Shown here in pieces: positions 8,449 to 15,873 of a DNA stretch of 49,553 nt (the stretch's first letter is position 1; every line of letters begins with the position of its first letter). Under the pieces are notes generated by a model. The model ran no database searches, was not told the DNA's origin, and saw nothing but the letters and a program-made list of their open reading frames with translations. Where the stretch lies: NCBI GenBank assembly GCA_903854725.1, contig CAINWZ010000049.1, forward strand, positions 1-49,553. Direction: 5' to 3'. Source of the DNA: an uncultured Bacteroidota bacterium. GTDB lineage: Bacteria > Bacteroidota > Bacteroidia > Chitinophagales > Chitinophagaceae. A program made the translations under genes and the position numbers.

Positions 8449-8994
8449 ATGAGTCAAACTTCCACACAATTTGATCAAGCAATTGCTTCTTGCAGTGACA
8501 TTTTCATAAAAAAAACCAAGGATTATGGTACCGCTTGGCGTGTACTAAGAATTATCTCTGTAGTAGACCAAATTTTTATTAAAGCACTAAGAATTAGAAC
8601 CATTCAAGATATTGGAACACAAAAAGTAGAAGATGACATTCAATCTGAATTTAAAGGCATTCTTAATTATGCCGTTATTGGACTTATACAACTAAAATTA
8701 GGCGACCCTAAAGTTGAAGAGTTGCCTGTTCAACAAGTGCAGGACTTATACCATGAAAATGTGTTGTTTGCCAAAAATACAATGCTTGACAAAAACCATG
8801 ATTACGGAGAAGCCTGGAGAGATATGAGTCAAGAAAGTTATGCCGATTTAATATTGATGAAATTAATGCGCATCAGACAAATATTAACCAATGATGGTAA
8901 AACACTTATTAGCGAAGGGATTGATGCCAACTTTGTAGATATACTTAACTATGCCGCTTTTGCTTTAATACAAATGGCAGAAGGAAAACATTAA
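8449..8994 (+). CDS. DUF1599 (nucleotide-modification-associated domain 1) protein, internally duplicated
   Basis: A 181-aa soluble protein of unassigned biochemical function. It consists of two similar halves of about 75 residues: the first has KDYGTAWR, an ALRIRTIQ segment and GILNYAVIGLIQL; the second has HDYGEAWR, KLMRIRQIL and DILNYAAFALIQM. The conserved D-Y-G-x-A-W-R motif in each half suggests a pseudo-dimeric fold with two equivalent sites. The domain has been linked by others to nucleotide modification, but nothing here proves that. It is followed after 9 bp by the DoxX-like gene, an association I recall as common in Bacteroidota, and is divergent from folP. Confidence 0.85.
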   Translation: MSQTSTQFDQAIASCSDIFIKKTKDYGTAWRVLRIISVVDQIFIKALRIRTIQDIGTQKVEDDIQSEFKGILNYAVIGLIQLKLGDPKVEELPVQQVQDLYHENVLFAKNTMLDKNHDYGEAWRDMSQESYADLILMKLMRIRQILTNDGKTLISEGIDANFVDILNYAAFALIQMAEGKH

Positions 8995-9003
8995 AAATAG
9001 GAC

Positions 9004-10074
9004 ATGCAAAACTTCCTTAAAATTTTACGTTGGTCTGTAGGTTTGCTTTTTATATTCTCAGGTTTAATAAAAGCAAATGACCCTTTGGGACTTAGCTATA
9101 AAATGCAAGAATTTTTTGATGTTTGGGGTGTTACTTTTTTAGCTGACTATACTTTAGGTTTTGCTTTGGTAATGAATACACTAGAAATAGTAGCAGGCAT
9201 TGCACTTATTGTTCAATATCCATACAAGCAAACGCTATGGTTATTATTAGGCCTAATTGTTTTCTTTAGTTTTTTAACAGGTTACGCTTTATTCTCAGGT
9301 AAAATTAAAACCTGTGGTTGCTTTGGAGATTGTATTCCTTTAACACCAAAAACTTCCTTTATAAAAGATATTATTCTTCTTCTCGCCATACTCGTATTGC
9401 TTTTTAATCTTAAAAAGAATAAATCAAAAACAAATACTTATTTAGGCGTTTTTGTATTACTACTAACTACCATTGGCACTGGTTACGGTCAATATTATGT
9501 CTTATCACATTTACCCATCATTGACTGTCTTCCTTATAAAGTAGGCAATGATATAGTTGAAAAAATGAAACAACCAGTTGGCGCTATCCCTGATAGTGTA
9601 TCCATTCAAATGGAATTTGTAAAAGATGGAAAGACCTATTATTTTGATGCCAATCAATTCCCAGATAATTTTGATACTACTTATGTTTATAAAAACAGAA
9701 AAGAAGTAGTAATTCGTAAAGGAAATGGGTTAGTACCTGCGATTATCGATTTTGAATTAAACACCTTAAGCGGAATAGATACTACAAAGGATTTATTTGC
9801 AACGCCTATCCCATATGTGTTGGTTTTTGCTGGTAAAATTGATGCTACAATACCTTGGGAGAACTTACTCCACCAGCTTCACGAAAAGTATAAGCTTGTA
9901 TATATTATTACCGCAGATAAATCTGGTGCGCAACAATTTTTACCACAAGAAAATATTTTGATAGGGGATATTACCATGATTAAAACTGCAGCAAGAGTTT
10001 GGCCTACCATGTTTATTATGAATGGTGCTTCTATCATGCAAAAAACAAGCTATATCGACTATTTAGCTAAATAA
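9004..10074 (+). CDS. DoxX/MauE-like membrane protein with C-terminal thioredoxin-like domain (BT_3928 type)
   Basis: Inner-membrane protein of 356 aa. The N-terminal 165 residues hold about four to five membrane segments (near 8-24, 47-70, 77-98, 118-136 and 145-163) of the DoxX/MauE fold, starting with the RWSVGLLFIFSGLIKANDP signature. A loop at 104-110 carries CGCFGDC, three close cysteines. Residues about 170-356 form a soluble region whose end (IPYVLVFAG ... VWPTMFIMNG) resembles a thioredoxin fold without a CxxC pair. A role in quinone- or thiol-linked redox chemistry is inference from MauE/DoxX relatives. It is probably co-transcribed with the DUF1599 gene. Confidence 0.8.
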   Translation: MQNFLKILRWSVGLLFIFSGLIKANDPLGLSYKMQEFFDVWGVTFLADYTLGFALVMNTLEIVAGIALIVQYPYKQTLWLLLGLIVFFSFLTGYALFSGKIKTCGCFGDCIPLTPKTSFIKDIILLLAILVLLFNLKKNKSKTNTYLGVFVLLLTTIGTGYGQYYVLSHLPIIDCLPYKVGNDIVEKMKQPVGAIPDSVSIQMEFVKDGKTYYFDANQFPDNFDTTYVYKNRKEVVIRKGNGLVPAIIDFELNTLSGIDTTKDLFATPIPYVLVFAGKIDATIPWENLLHQLHEKYKLVYIITADKSGAQQFLPQENILIGDITMIKTAARVWPTMFIMNGASIMQKTSYIDYLAK

Positions 10075-10078
10075 AATT

Positions 10079-10360
10079 TTATTTGATGATAACTTCTGTA
10101 ATAGTATTTTCTCCCATCTTCTCATTGACCCTTTCCATAATTTGTACTTTCTGAAAACCCAACTCGTTTTTCAAAGGGCCTACACTTGTTTGTATAAAAA
10201 GCTTTTGATCGAAAATGTATATTTTATCCGTATACTTTGCAATGGTAACGCCCATTAATTCCAACCAAACATCTTCTATTTGAGCAGAGCGTATTCCGTT
10301 TTTTAGTTTACTGCCTTGCACAAATTGCTTTAACGCGTCTCCTAATTTAAATGTTGCCAT
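10079..10360 (-). CDS. DUF721 protein (DciA-like)
   Basis: Small basic protein of 93 aa matching the DUF721 family, in which DciA loads the replicative helicase DnaB in bacteria lacking DnaC. Typical features are LGDALKQFVQ at the start, the VWLELMG segment and IFDQKLFIQTSVGPLKNEL. It lies 22 bp downstream of recF on the same strand, the usual place for this family, so a replication or repair role is likely. It is short and covers only the core domain. Confidence 0.85.
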   Translation of the reverse strand: MATFKLGDALKQFVQGSKLKNGIRSAQIEDVWLELMGVTIAKYTDKIYIFDQKLFIQTSVGPLKNELGFQKVQIMERVNEKMGENTITEVIIK

Positions 10361-10382
10361 AAGTTGCTCAATTTACAGTTAA

Positions 10383-11465
10383 TTATAATTCTATCAACTG
10401 ATAATCTGCTAAATATTTTCCTAATAAATTATCCATACGGTCTTTATGCGTATCGGTGATAAATACTTGGCCATCTGTAGAATGACTTACCCAGTCGAGT
10501 AATTGTATCATTCTTTGTTCATCTAATTTTTCAAAAATATCGTCCATTAATAAAATAGGAGAGAACCCTTTATGCTTTTTTATACATTCCCATTCAGCCA
10601 ATCTAATGGCAAATAATAAACTTTTTCTTTGCCCTTGCGAAGCCTCTTGCTTAAAGGGTTGCCCTTGTATCGTAATGATTAAATCATCTTTATGAATACC
10701 TACTGTTGTTCTTTGCAAGATCCTATCTTTCGAATAAGCTTCATCTAACAAATCACTAAAAGAATGTTCGTGTAAGGTAGATTGATAGGCTATATCTATC
10801 TTATCATTGTTTTGTGCTAAATGATTATACAATACAAGTATCTCTGGCAGTAGATCATTCAATAACTTTTTTCGGTATTGAAAAATCGGGTTGCCATTTT
10901 CTACTAATTGAACATTGAAAGTTTCTAATAAAAGGGGATCGATACTATTGGTTTCTGCAGCTTGTTTAAGTAAACTGTTCCTTTGTTGTAGTACTTTATT
11001 GTACTGTATTAAATATTTTAAATAGTCAGGATATATTTGACATAATAAACTATCCATTAATTTTCTTCTTTCATCGCTACTCCCTGTAATAATTTGTACA
11101 TCGTCGGGAGCAATCATCACACAAGGTATTTTACCTAAATGTGCCGATAACTTTGTATAAACAATTTCGTCAAAGTAAAATTCCTTTTTCAAAGTTTCTC
11201 TAATGATACAGGTAATGGGCACTTCTGTTTTGTTGATGGTATACATACCTTCAATACGCAAACCCTCATAATCATGGTGTACATTTTGTGCATCGGGTCT
11301 GTTAAAATAACTCTTGGTAAAGGATAAATAATACAGGGCATCTAAGACATTTGTTTTACCAGTACCGTTACTTCCTACAATACCTACAATACGGTGCGTG
11401 AATTCAAAATTCTTTTGAATATAATTTCTAAATTGGACAAGCTTAAGTTGTTGAATCCCCACCAT
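10383..11465 (-). CDS. recF: DNA replication and repair protein RecF
   Basis: SMC-like ATPase that helps load RecA at gapped DNA with RecO and RecR. The start chosen is the ATG at 11465 (MVGIQQLKLVQFRNY), which matches the RecF N-terminus; a frame extending 15 codons further to 11510 would overlap the pyrR upstream region. The product is 360 aa. It shows Walker A GSNGTGKTN near residues 31-39, the signature SQGQRKSLLFAIRLAEW in the last third and the Walker B segment PILLMDDIFEKLD, followed by VFITDTHKDR. Operon with the DUF721 gene; divergent from pyrR across 78 bp. Confidence 0.93.
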   Translation of the reverse strand: MVGIQQLKLVQFRNYIQKNFEFTHRIVGIVGSNGTGKTNVLDALYYLSFTKSYFNRPDAQNVHHDYEGLRIEGMYTINKTEVPITCIIRETLKKEFYFDEIVYTKLSAHLGKIPCVMIAPDDVQIITGSSDERRKLMDSLLCQIYPDYLKYLIQYNKVLQQRNSLLKQAAETNSIDPLLLETFNVQLVENGNPIFQYRKKLLNDLLPEILVLYNHLAQNNDKIDIAYQSTLHEHSFSDLLDEAYSKDRILQRTTVGIHKDDLIITIQGQPFKQEASQGQRKSLLFAIRLAEWECIKKHKGFSPILLMDDIFEKLDEQRMIQLLDWVSHSTDGQVFITDTHKDRMDNLLGKYLADYQLIEL

Positions 11466-11543
11466 GAGTGCAAAATACAAAGGGAATTGTTTCGTCCCTT
11501 TAAAATTCAAGAAAAGGATGTAATTTTATTAAAATTTTATAGC

Positions 11544-12068
11544 ATGACGCTTATCAGTGAGCAACAGCTTCCCAGTATTGTTAAAAGACTGGCCCATCAG
11601 ATTCTAGAAACTTACCCCGGTTTAACCAATGCGGTAATTATTGGTTTACAACCAAGGGGCGTTTTCTTAAGTGACAGAATAGTCGCTGCATTACACAATG
11701 AACTACCTGCAGATCAAGTACTATATGGCAAATTGGATATTACTTTTTACAGAGACGATATAAGAAGGGAGCTTCACTTAGCCACCCAAACCGATTTACC
11801 TTTTAGTATTGAAGGCAAAACCGTTATATTAATAGATGATGTATTGTTTACAGGCCGTACAATAAGAGCCGCTTTAGACGCTTTATTATCCTTTGGAAGA
11901 CCCTCTAAAGTTAGCTTATGTGTATTGGTAGACCGCAAGCCTAGTAGGGAATTACCCATTCAGCCCGACTTCACTGGTAAGGAAATGGTGGATATAACGC
12001 CATACAAGGTTAAAGTGCGTTGGAAGGAAAACGATGGGGTGGATGACGTTATTTTATTAGTAGATTAG
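11544..12068 (+). CDS. pyrR: PyrR-type phosphoribosyltransferase (pyr operon regulator)
   Basis: In Gram-positive bacteria PyrR binds pyr mRNA and also has uracil phosphoribosyltransferase activity. The start is set at the ATG at 11544 (MTLISEQQLPSIVKRLAHQI), which matches the family; the frame is open 50 codons further upstream, but that sequence is antisense to recF. The product is 174 aa. Diagnostic segments are GLQPRGVFLSDR at 34-45, GKLDITFYRDD at 62-72, the PRPP-binding VILIDDVLFTGRT at 94-106 and RELPIQPDFTGK near 135-146. It is followed by pyrB after 27 bp. No PyrR-binding attenuator hairpin was found before it, so regulation by attenuation is not supported here. Confidence 0.9.
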   Translation: MTLISEQQLPSIVKRLAHQILETYPGLTNAVIIGLQPRGVFLSDRIVAALHNELPADQVLYGKLDITFYRDDIRRELHLATQTDLPFSIEGKTVILIDDVLFTGRTIRAALDALLSFGRPSKVSLCVLVDRKPSRELPIQPDFTGKEMVDITPYKVKVRWKENDGVDDVILLVD

Positions 12069-12080
12069 AAAAATTTATAT

Positions 12081-12088
12081 TAATTTTG
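12081..12088 (+). promoter_or_regulatory. possible internal -7 box before pyrB (TAATTTTG)
   Basis: TAATTTTG matches TAnnTTTG and lies in the 27-bp gap between pyrR and pyrB, ending 7 nt before the pyrB ATG. It could give pyrB a separate, nearly leaderless transcript. No -33 element is clear. Confidence 0.3.
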
Positions 12089-12095
12089 TTTTTTA

Positions 12096-13028
12096 ATGGC
12101 ACTAACTACCAAACATCTTCTTGGTATCAAGGACCTCCAAACGGAGGATATTCAACTTATTTTATCTACAGCTACTCAATTCAAAGAAGTTTTACAAAGA
12201 CCCGTTAAAAAAGTTCCCACTTTAAGAGATGTTACTATTGTGAACCTTTTCTACGAAAATTCTACCAGAACAAGAATTTCCTTTGAATTAGCCGAAAAAC
12301 GTTTATCGGCAGATGTAGTCAATTTTACCGTATCCAATTCTTCTGCAGCTAAAGGCGAAACCCTTTTAGATACAGTCAATAACATCCTAAGCATGAAGGT
12401 AGATATGGTGGTCATGCGCCATAGTGCTTCGGGTGCACCCCATTATTTAGCGAAACATATAGACGCCGCCATTATCAATGCAGGTGATGGTATCAACGAA
12501 CATCCCACACAAGCCTTATTAGACGCCTTTTCCATGCAAGAAAAAACGGGCAAATTAGCCGGTTTAAAAGTGGCCATTATTGGAGATATCATGCATAGCA
12601 GAGTTGCACTCAGCAATATTTACTTACTAAAGAAAATGGGGGCGGAAGTAATGGTCTCAGGTCCACCCACATTAATACCCACCTACCTCCAAAAAGCCAT
12701 GGATATTAGGGTAGAATACAATATTGACAAAGCTTTGGCCTGGTGCGACGTAGCCAATGTGCTTAGAATTCAATTAGAAAGGCAAAATCAGCCTTTATTC
12801 TCTTCTTTAAGAGAATATAACCTAGCTTATGGCATCACCATGAATAGGCTTAATAAATTGAATAAGGAAATAGTGATTATGCACCCTGGCCCCATCAATA
12901 GAGGGGTTGAAATGGATAGCAATGTGGCAGATAGTGCTCATTCTATCATTTTAGACCAGGTAGAAAATGGAGTAGCAGTTAGAATGGCTTGTTTATACCT
13001 ACTTACAGGTAGATCCAACCCTGCTTAA
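12096..13028 (+). CDS. pyrB: aspartate carbamoyltransferase catalytic chain
   Basis: Catalyses carbamoyl phosphate plus aspartate to N-carbamoyl-aspartate, the committed step of pyrimidine synthesis. The 310-aa protein has the carbamoyl phosphate loop STRTR at 56-60, the SSAAKGET segment around 82-89, VMRHSASGAP, NEHPTQALLD, the aspartate-binding IGDIMHSRVA and the C-terminal MHPGPINRG. Length is normal. No pyrI regulatory subunit gene follows. It is grouped with pyrR upstream and lies about 1 kb from pyrE, with coaD and a Nudix gene between. Confidence 0.95.
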   Translation: MALTTKHLLGIKDLQTEDIQLILSTATQFKEVLQRPVKKVPTLRDVTIVNLFYENSTRTRISFELAEKRLSADVVNFTVSNSSAAKGETLLDTVNNILSMKVDMVVMRHSASGAPHYLAKHIDAAIINAGDGINEHPTQALLDAFSMQEKTGKLAGLKVAIIGDIMHSRVALSNIYLLKKMGAEVMVSGPPTLIPTYLQKAMDIRVEYNIDKALAWCDVANVLRIQLERQNQPLFSSLREYNLAYGITMNRLNKLNKEIVIMHPGPINRGVEMDSNVADSAHSIILDQVENGVAVRMACLYLLTGRSNPA

Positions 13029-13082
13029 TTTCTTAATCTCTCTTAATTGCATTTTTCCTAACAATTTTCTTACTTTTAAGGC

Positions 13083-13553
13083 ATGCAAAGAATCTGCTTA
13101 TTTCCTGGAACATTTGATCCTGTAACCTTAGGTCATATTGATATAATTGATAGGTCATTGCCCTTATTTGATAAAGTGGTAGTTGGTATTGGTATTAATG
13201 CTTCCAAAAATCCGATGTTTACAGCAGATCAAAGAAAACAATGGTTTGAAGAAATATATAAGCACCAACCACAAGTGGAAGTAGCTATCTATGATGGACT
13301 TACTGTAAAATTCTGTCAATCTATCGGCGCTAAATTTATTTTAAGAGGCATTCGCTATGTAAGTGATTTTGAATATGAAAAAACCATTGCAGATGCCAAT
13401 CGCACCATGGATAGACATATTGAAACCATCTTTTTAACAGGAGAACCTAAATACACTTCAGTGGCTTCTACCATTGTAAGAGATATAATAAGAAATGGGG
13501 GTGACGCTTCTCCGTTCTTGCCTGAAGCAGTTATTCAAAGTTTACAAAAGTAA
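13083..13553 (+). CDS. coaD: phosphopantetheine adenylyltransferase
   Basis: Penultimate step of coenzyme A synthesis: adenylation of 4'-phosphopantetheine with ATP. The 156-aa nucleotidyltransferase has FPGTFDPVTLGHIDII at 7-22, which contains the T/HxGH motif, RGIRYVSDFEYE for substrate binding, and the C-terminal TSVASTIVRDI with the ISSTxxR-type motif. Length is typical. It starts 54 bp after pyrB on the same strand and may be transcribed from it. Confidence 0.95.
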   Translation: MQRICLFPGTFDPVTLGHIDIIDRSLPLFDKVVVGIGINASKNPMFTADQRKQWFEEIYKHQPQVEVAIYDGLTVKFCQSIGAKFILRGIRYVSDFEYEKTIADANRTMDRHIETIFLTGEPKYTSVASTIVRDIIRNGGDASPFLPEAVIQSLQK

Positions 13554-13573
13554 ATTTCACAAAAGCACCTATT

Positions 13574-13999
13574 TTATACTTGATTAATTTTTAATCGATA
13601 GGCCTCTATTACTTCCAAAATAGTGGGGTAGGTATGTTCTAAACAATGTTTAGCGGTCGCAAGAGAATGCCATTCAATTTTTTCAATGTCTTCGTTGGTT
13701 TGAGGCGTACCTGTTTGCATCGTTGCAATGGTCATATGAAACCAATAAGTTCTTTTAATCACTTCTTCTTGTAAATACTTATCAAAATATAGGTGATTGG
13801 TAAATTTTAATAATTCATGTAATTGAATATGCTGTATTCCTGTTTCTTCCTGCACTTCTCTAACGGCACAGGTTTGAATGGTTTCCCCCTCGTCTAATTT
13901 CCCTTTGGGTAAATCCCAGAAGCCTCTTCTAAATATCCATAAAATTTGTCCTTGGGGATTGGTAACAAGGCCACCAGCTGCAATTATTTGTTTGGGCAT
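13574..13999 (-). CDS. Nudix hydrolase
   Basis: A 141-aa Nudix-fold protein. The full Nudix box GX5EX7REUXEEXGU is present at residues 33-55 (GKLDEGE ... REVQEETGI). The start chosen is the ATG at 13999 (MPKQIIAAGGLV); the frame extends 15 codons further only to a TTG at 14044, which would approach the pyrE promoter. The N-terminal AAGGLVTNPQGQILWIFRRG is typical of diadenosine polyphosphate or NDP-X type members, and F-W-D-L-P-K-G precedes the box. Substrate cannot be assigned. It faces coaD and is divergent from pyrE, 79 bp away. Confidence 0.87.
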   Translation of the reverse strand: MPKQIIAAGGLVTNPQGQILWIFRRGFWDLPKGKLDEGETIQTCAVREVQEETGIQHIQLHELLKFTNHLYFDKYLQEEVIKRTYWFHMTIATMQTGTPQTNEDIEKIEWHSLATAKHCLEHTYPTILEVIEAYRLKINQV

Positions 14000-14052
14000 A
14001 AAAATGTGTATAGTATTTAGTAACTCCTGAAGTGAATGTAGCAATTAGACTT

Positions 14053-14060
14053 TAAATTCG
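14053..14060 (+). promoter_or_regulatory. candidate -7 box of pyrE (TAAATTCG)
   Basis: TAAATTCGC lies 18 nt before the pyrE ATG and fits the TAnnTTCG variant seen before the helicase, ltaE and gyrA genes. No -33 element is evident. Confidence 0.35.
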
Positions 14061-14078
14061 CAGCTAGAAAATATCCAT

Positions 14079-14708
14079 ATGACAAATCAAAAAGCCGTTG
14101 CCGAAAAATTACTTCAAGTAGGCGCTGTAAAATTAAGTCCAAATAATCCATTTACATGGGCTAGTGGCTGGAAAAGTCCCATTTATTGTGATAATAGAAA
14201 GGTTTTATCATTCCCTTATGTTAGGGATTTTATAAAAAGTGAAATGTGTAATGTGATTTTTGAAAAATTTGAAGGGGCCGATATGTTAGCTGGTGTAGCC
14301 ACTGCGGGTATTCCATGGGGTGCGATGGCTGCAGATCAACTTAAATTACCTTATATCTATGTGAGACCAAAGCCCAAAGAACATGGACTAGGCAATCAAA
14401 TTGAAGGGTCCGCATCAAACACAAATAAAATTTTAGTCATTGAAGATTTAATATCTACAGGCAAGAGTAGTTTGCAAGTGGTAGATGTTTTGAGAAACGC
14501 TGGATTGGAAGTGGTGGGAATGGTATCCATATTTAATTATGGATTTGCATTGGCTGATGAAGCCTTTAAAGCAGCGGGTGTTCCTTATTATTCTTTAACC
14601 AATTATGGTAGTTTAATAGATTTAGCAGTAGAAAAAGGAGAGGTAGATAGTAAGACCCAAGAAACTTTAATGCAGTGGAGAGAAAGTCCTAGTACTTGGA
14701 ACCAATAG
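14079..14708 (+). CDS. pyrE: orotate phosphoribosyltransferase
   Basis: Joins orotate and PRPP to give OMP in pyrimidine synthesis. The 209-aa protein opens with the expected helix (AEKLLQVGAVKLSPNNPFTWASGWKS), contains YCDNRKVLSFP, YVRPKPKEHG and the PRPP-binding ILVIEDLISTGKSS near 124-137. Length is typical of the bacterial short form. It is transcribed alone from a promoter facing away from the Nudix gene and converges with the LEA14-like gene after 10 bp. Confidence 0.95.
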   Translation: MTNQKAVAEKLLQVGAVKLSPNNPFTWASGWKSPIYCDNRKVLSFPYVRDFIKSEMCNVIFEKFEGADMLAGVATAGIPWGAMAADQLKLPYIYVRPKPKEHGLGNQIEGSASNTNKILVIEDLISTGKSSLQVVDVLRNAGLEVVGMVSIFNYGFALADEAFKAAGVPYYSLTNYGSLIDLAVEKGEVDSKTQETLMQWRESPSTWNQ

Positions 14709-14718
14709 TATTGGACAA

Positions 14719-15177
14719 TTAGAGAGCGTCTTTTAAATTTAACTTTTGAGTGGTTTCAAAAGAAATAGGAATTGTTTTTGTATACATTCCTTTTGACAAA
14801 GTAGCAGATCCTTTTACTCCAATTTTCATAGGCTTGTTGAATAAAATATCTACACTATTTTTTAGAAGCAAACTAAGTTCCACTTCCATTCTAGCAGGTA
14901 AGATAAAATTAGCATTCGCTGGAATATTGAAATTGGTGTCTAAAGTGTATTTTGTAAAAACTTGATCATTGATTAAAATATCACAATCTAATTTATTTAA
15001 GACCAGTTTAAAATTATTAGGGTTTTGATATTCAAATTGAGCATTAAATATATTTTTTCCGAAACTTGCTTTTTCAATTTTAATTGATTTTAGTCCTTTA
15101 AAAACTAAAGGCTTTGGTGCCGCACAGGCAGTAAAAAATACTATAATTGTAATTAATAGATAATTAGTAAGCTTCAT
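14719..15177 (-). CDS. LEA14-like (water stress/hypersensitive-response domain) lipoprotein
   Basis: A 152-aa predicted lipoprotein: hydrophobic N-terminus, lipobox FTAC with Cys18, then a single beta-rich domain. The domain has the LEA type 2 pattern: an asparagine-rich strand pair (FEYQNPNNFKL), a lysine- and leucine-rich LVLNKLDCDILIND and a late strand MKIGVKGSATL. Family members bind poorly defined ligands in the envelope and are often found in stress-tolerant bacteria. It is divergent from the WbqC-like gene. No specific function can be given. Confidence 0.75.
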   Translation of the reverse strand: MKLTNYLLITIIVFFTACAAPKPLVFKGLKSIKIEKASFGKNIFNAQFEYQNPNNFKLVLNKLDCDILINDQVFTKYTLDTNFNIPANANFILPARMEVELSLLLKNSVDILFNKPMKIGVKGSATLSKGMYTKTIPISFETTQKLNLKDAL

Positions 15178-15249
15178 GTAAAGATTTATATAAAATTATT
15201 AGTTAATTGGAGAATGTAAAAATATATTTACATAAGTTTTTGTTAAGAC

Positions 15250-15873
15250 ATGATGATAACCGATTATCAATATTTTGGATCTATTTGCTTTATGGAATTA
15301 CTCTATAAAGAAAAAGAAGTTTTCTTTGATAGGGAAGCGCCCTTTTCAAAAATGAGCTTTAAAAATAGAATGGTCATATTGAGCGCGCAAGGTCCTTTAC
15401 ATCTAACCATCCCCATTGTAGGAGGGAGAGATCAAAAAACAGCTATTAAAGATATTTCAATAGCCTATGATGCCCCATGGCAAGCTCAACATTGGAAAGC
15501 CATTAAGACCTGTTATAAAAGAGCACCTTATTTTGAATATTACGAAACAGATTTGGAAAATGTATACTCCACTAAAAATGAAATGCTTGTAGATTTTTTA
15601 GACAATTGTCATCAATTTATAAAAACAGCTATCAAAGGTAAATGGCAAATTGTACAACAAATAGATGCAAACCAAGAAAATACTTTACTTGCTCCTCAAC
15701 ATAATCAACAAGTTAAAGTACCCTGGCAGCCTAATAACTTTTCAACATTTGCTATTCAACATCCTTATCAACAAGTATTTGAATCATCAATCGGATTTAT
15801 ACCTAATGTAAGTATTTTAGATTGGCTCTTCTGCTGTGGAGGCAAAGTAATTAGTACACAATTAAGCGAGTAG
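15250..15873 (+). CDS. WbqC family protein
   Basis: A 207-aa soluble protein of the WbqC family, whose members occur in O-antigen and polysaccharide clusters and beside unrelated housekeeping genes in Bacteroidota. Features are an N-terminal DYQYFGSICF, the FDREAPFSKMSFKNRM segment, an LTIPIVGG strand and HWKAIKTCYKRAPYF, all conserved in the family. An equally good second ATG directly follows the first. There is no polysaccharide gene nearby. The last 23 bp overlap the 3' end of the M56 gene on the opposite strand. Confidence 0.8.
   Translation: MMITDYQYFGSICFMELLYKEKEVFFDREAPFSKMSFKNRMVILSAQGPLHLTIPIVGGRDQKTAIKDISIAYDAPWQAQHWKAIKTCYKRAPYFEYYETDLENVYSTKNEMLVDFLDNCHQFIKTAIKGKWQIVQQIDANQENTLLAPQHNQQVKVPWQPNNFSTFAIQHPYQQVFESSIGFIPNVSILDWLFCCGGKVISTQLSE

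Noticed and set aside
10069-10084. Perfect 16-bp AT palindrome (AAATAAAA/TTTTATTT) between the DoxX-like gene and DUF721
   Set aside because: Made of A/T only and overlapping both stop regions, so it is a weak hairpin expected by chance. It may help end both convergent transcripts, but I would not call it a terminator.
11394-11543. 50-codon N-terminal extension of PyrR
   Set aside because: It is antisense to recF and absent from the PyrR family; MTLISEQQL at 11544 matches the known N-terminus.
14000-14044. N-terminal extension of the Nudix protein beginning at TTG
   Set aside because: The ATG at 13999 starts exactly at the conserved domain; the extension has no homology and crowds the pyrE promoter.
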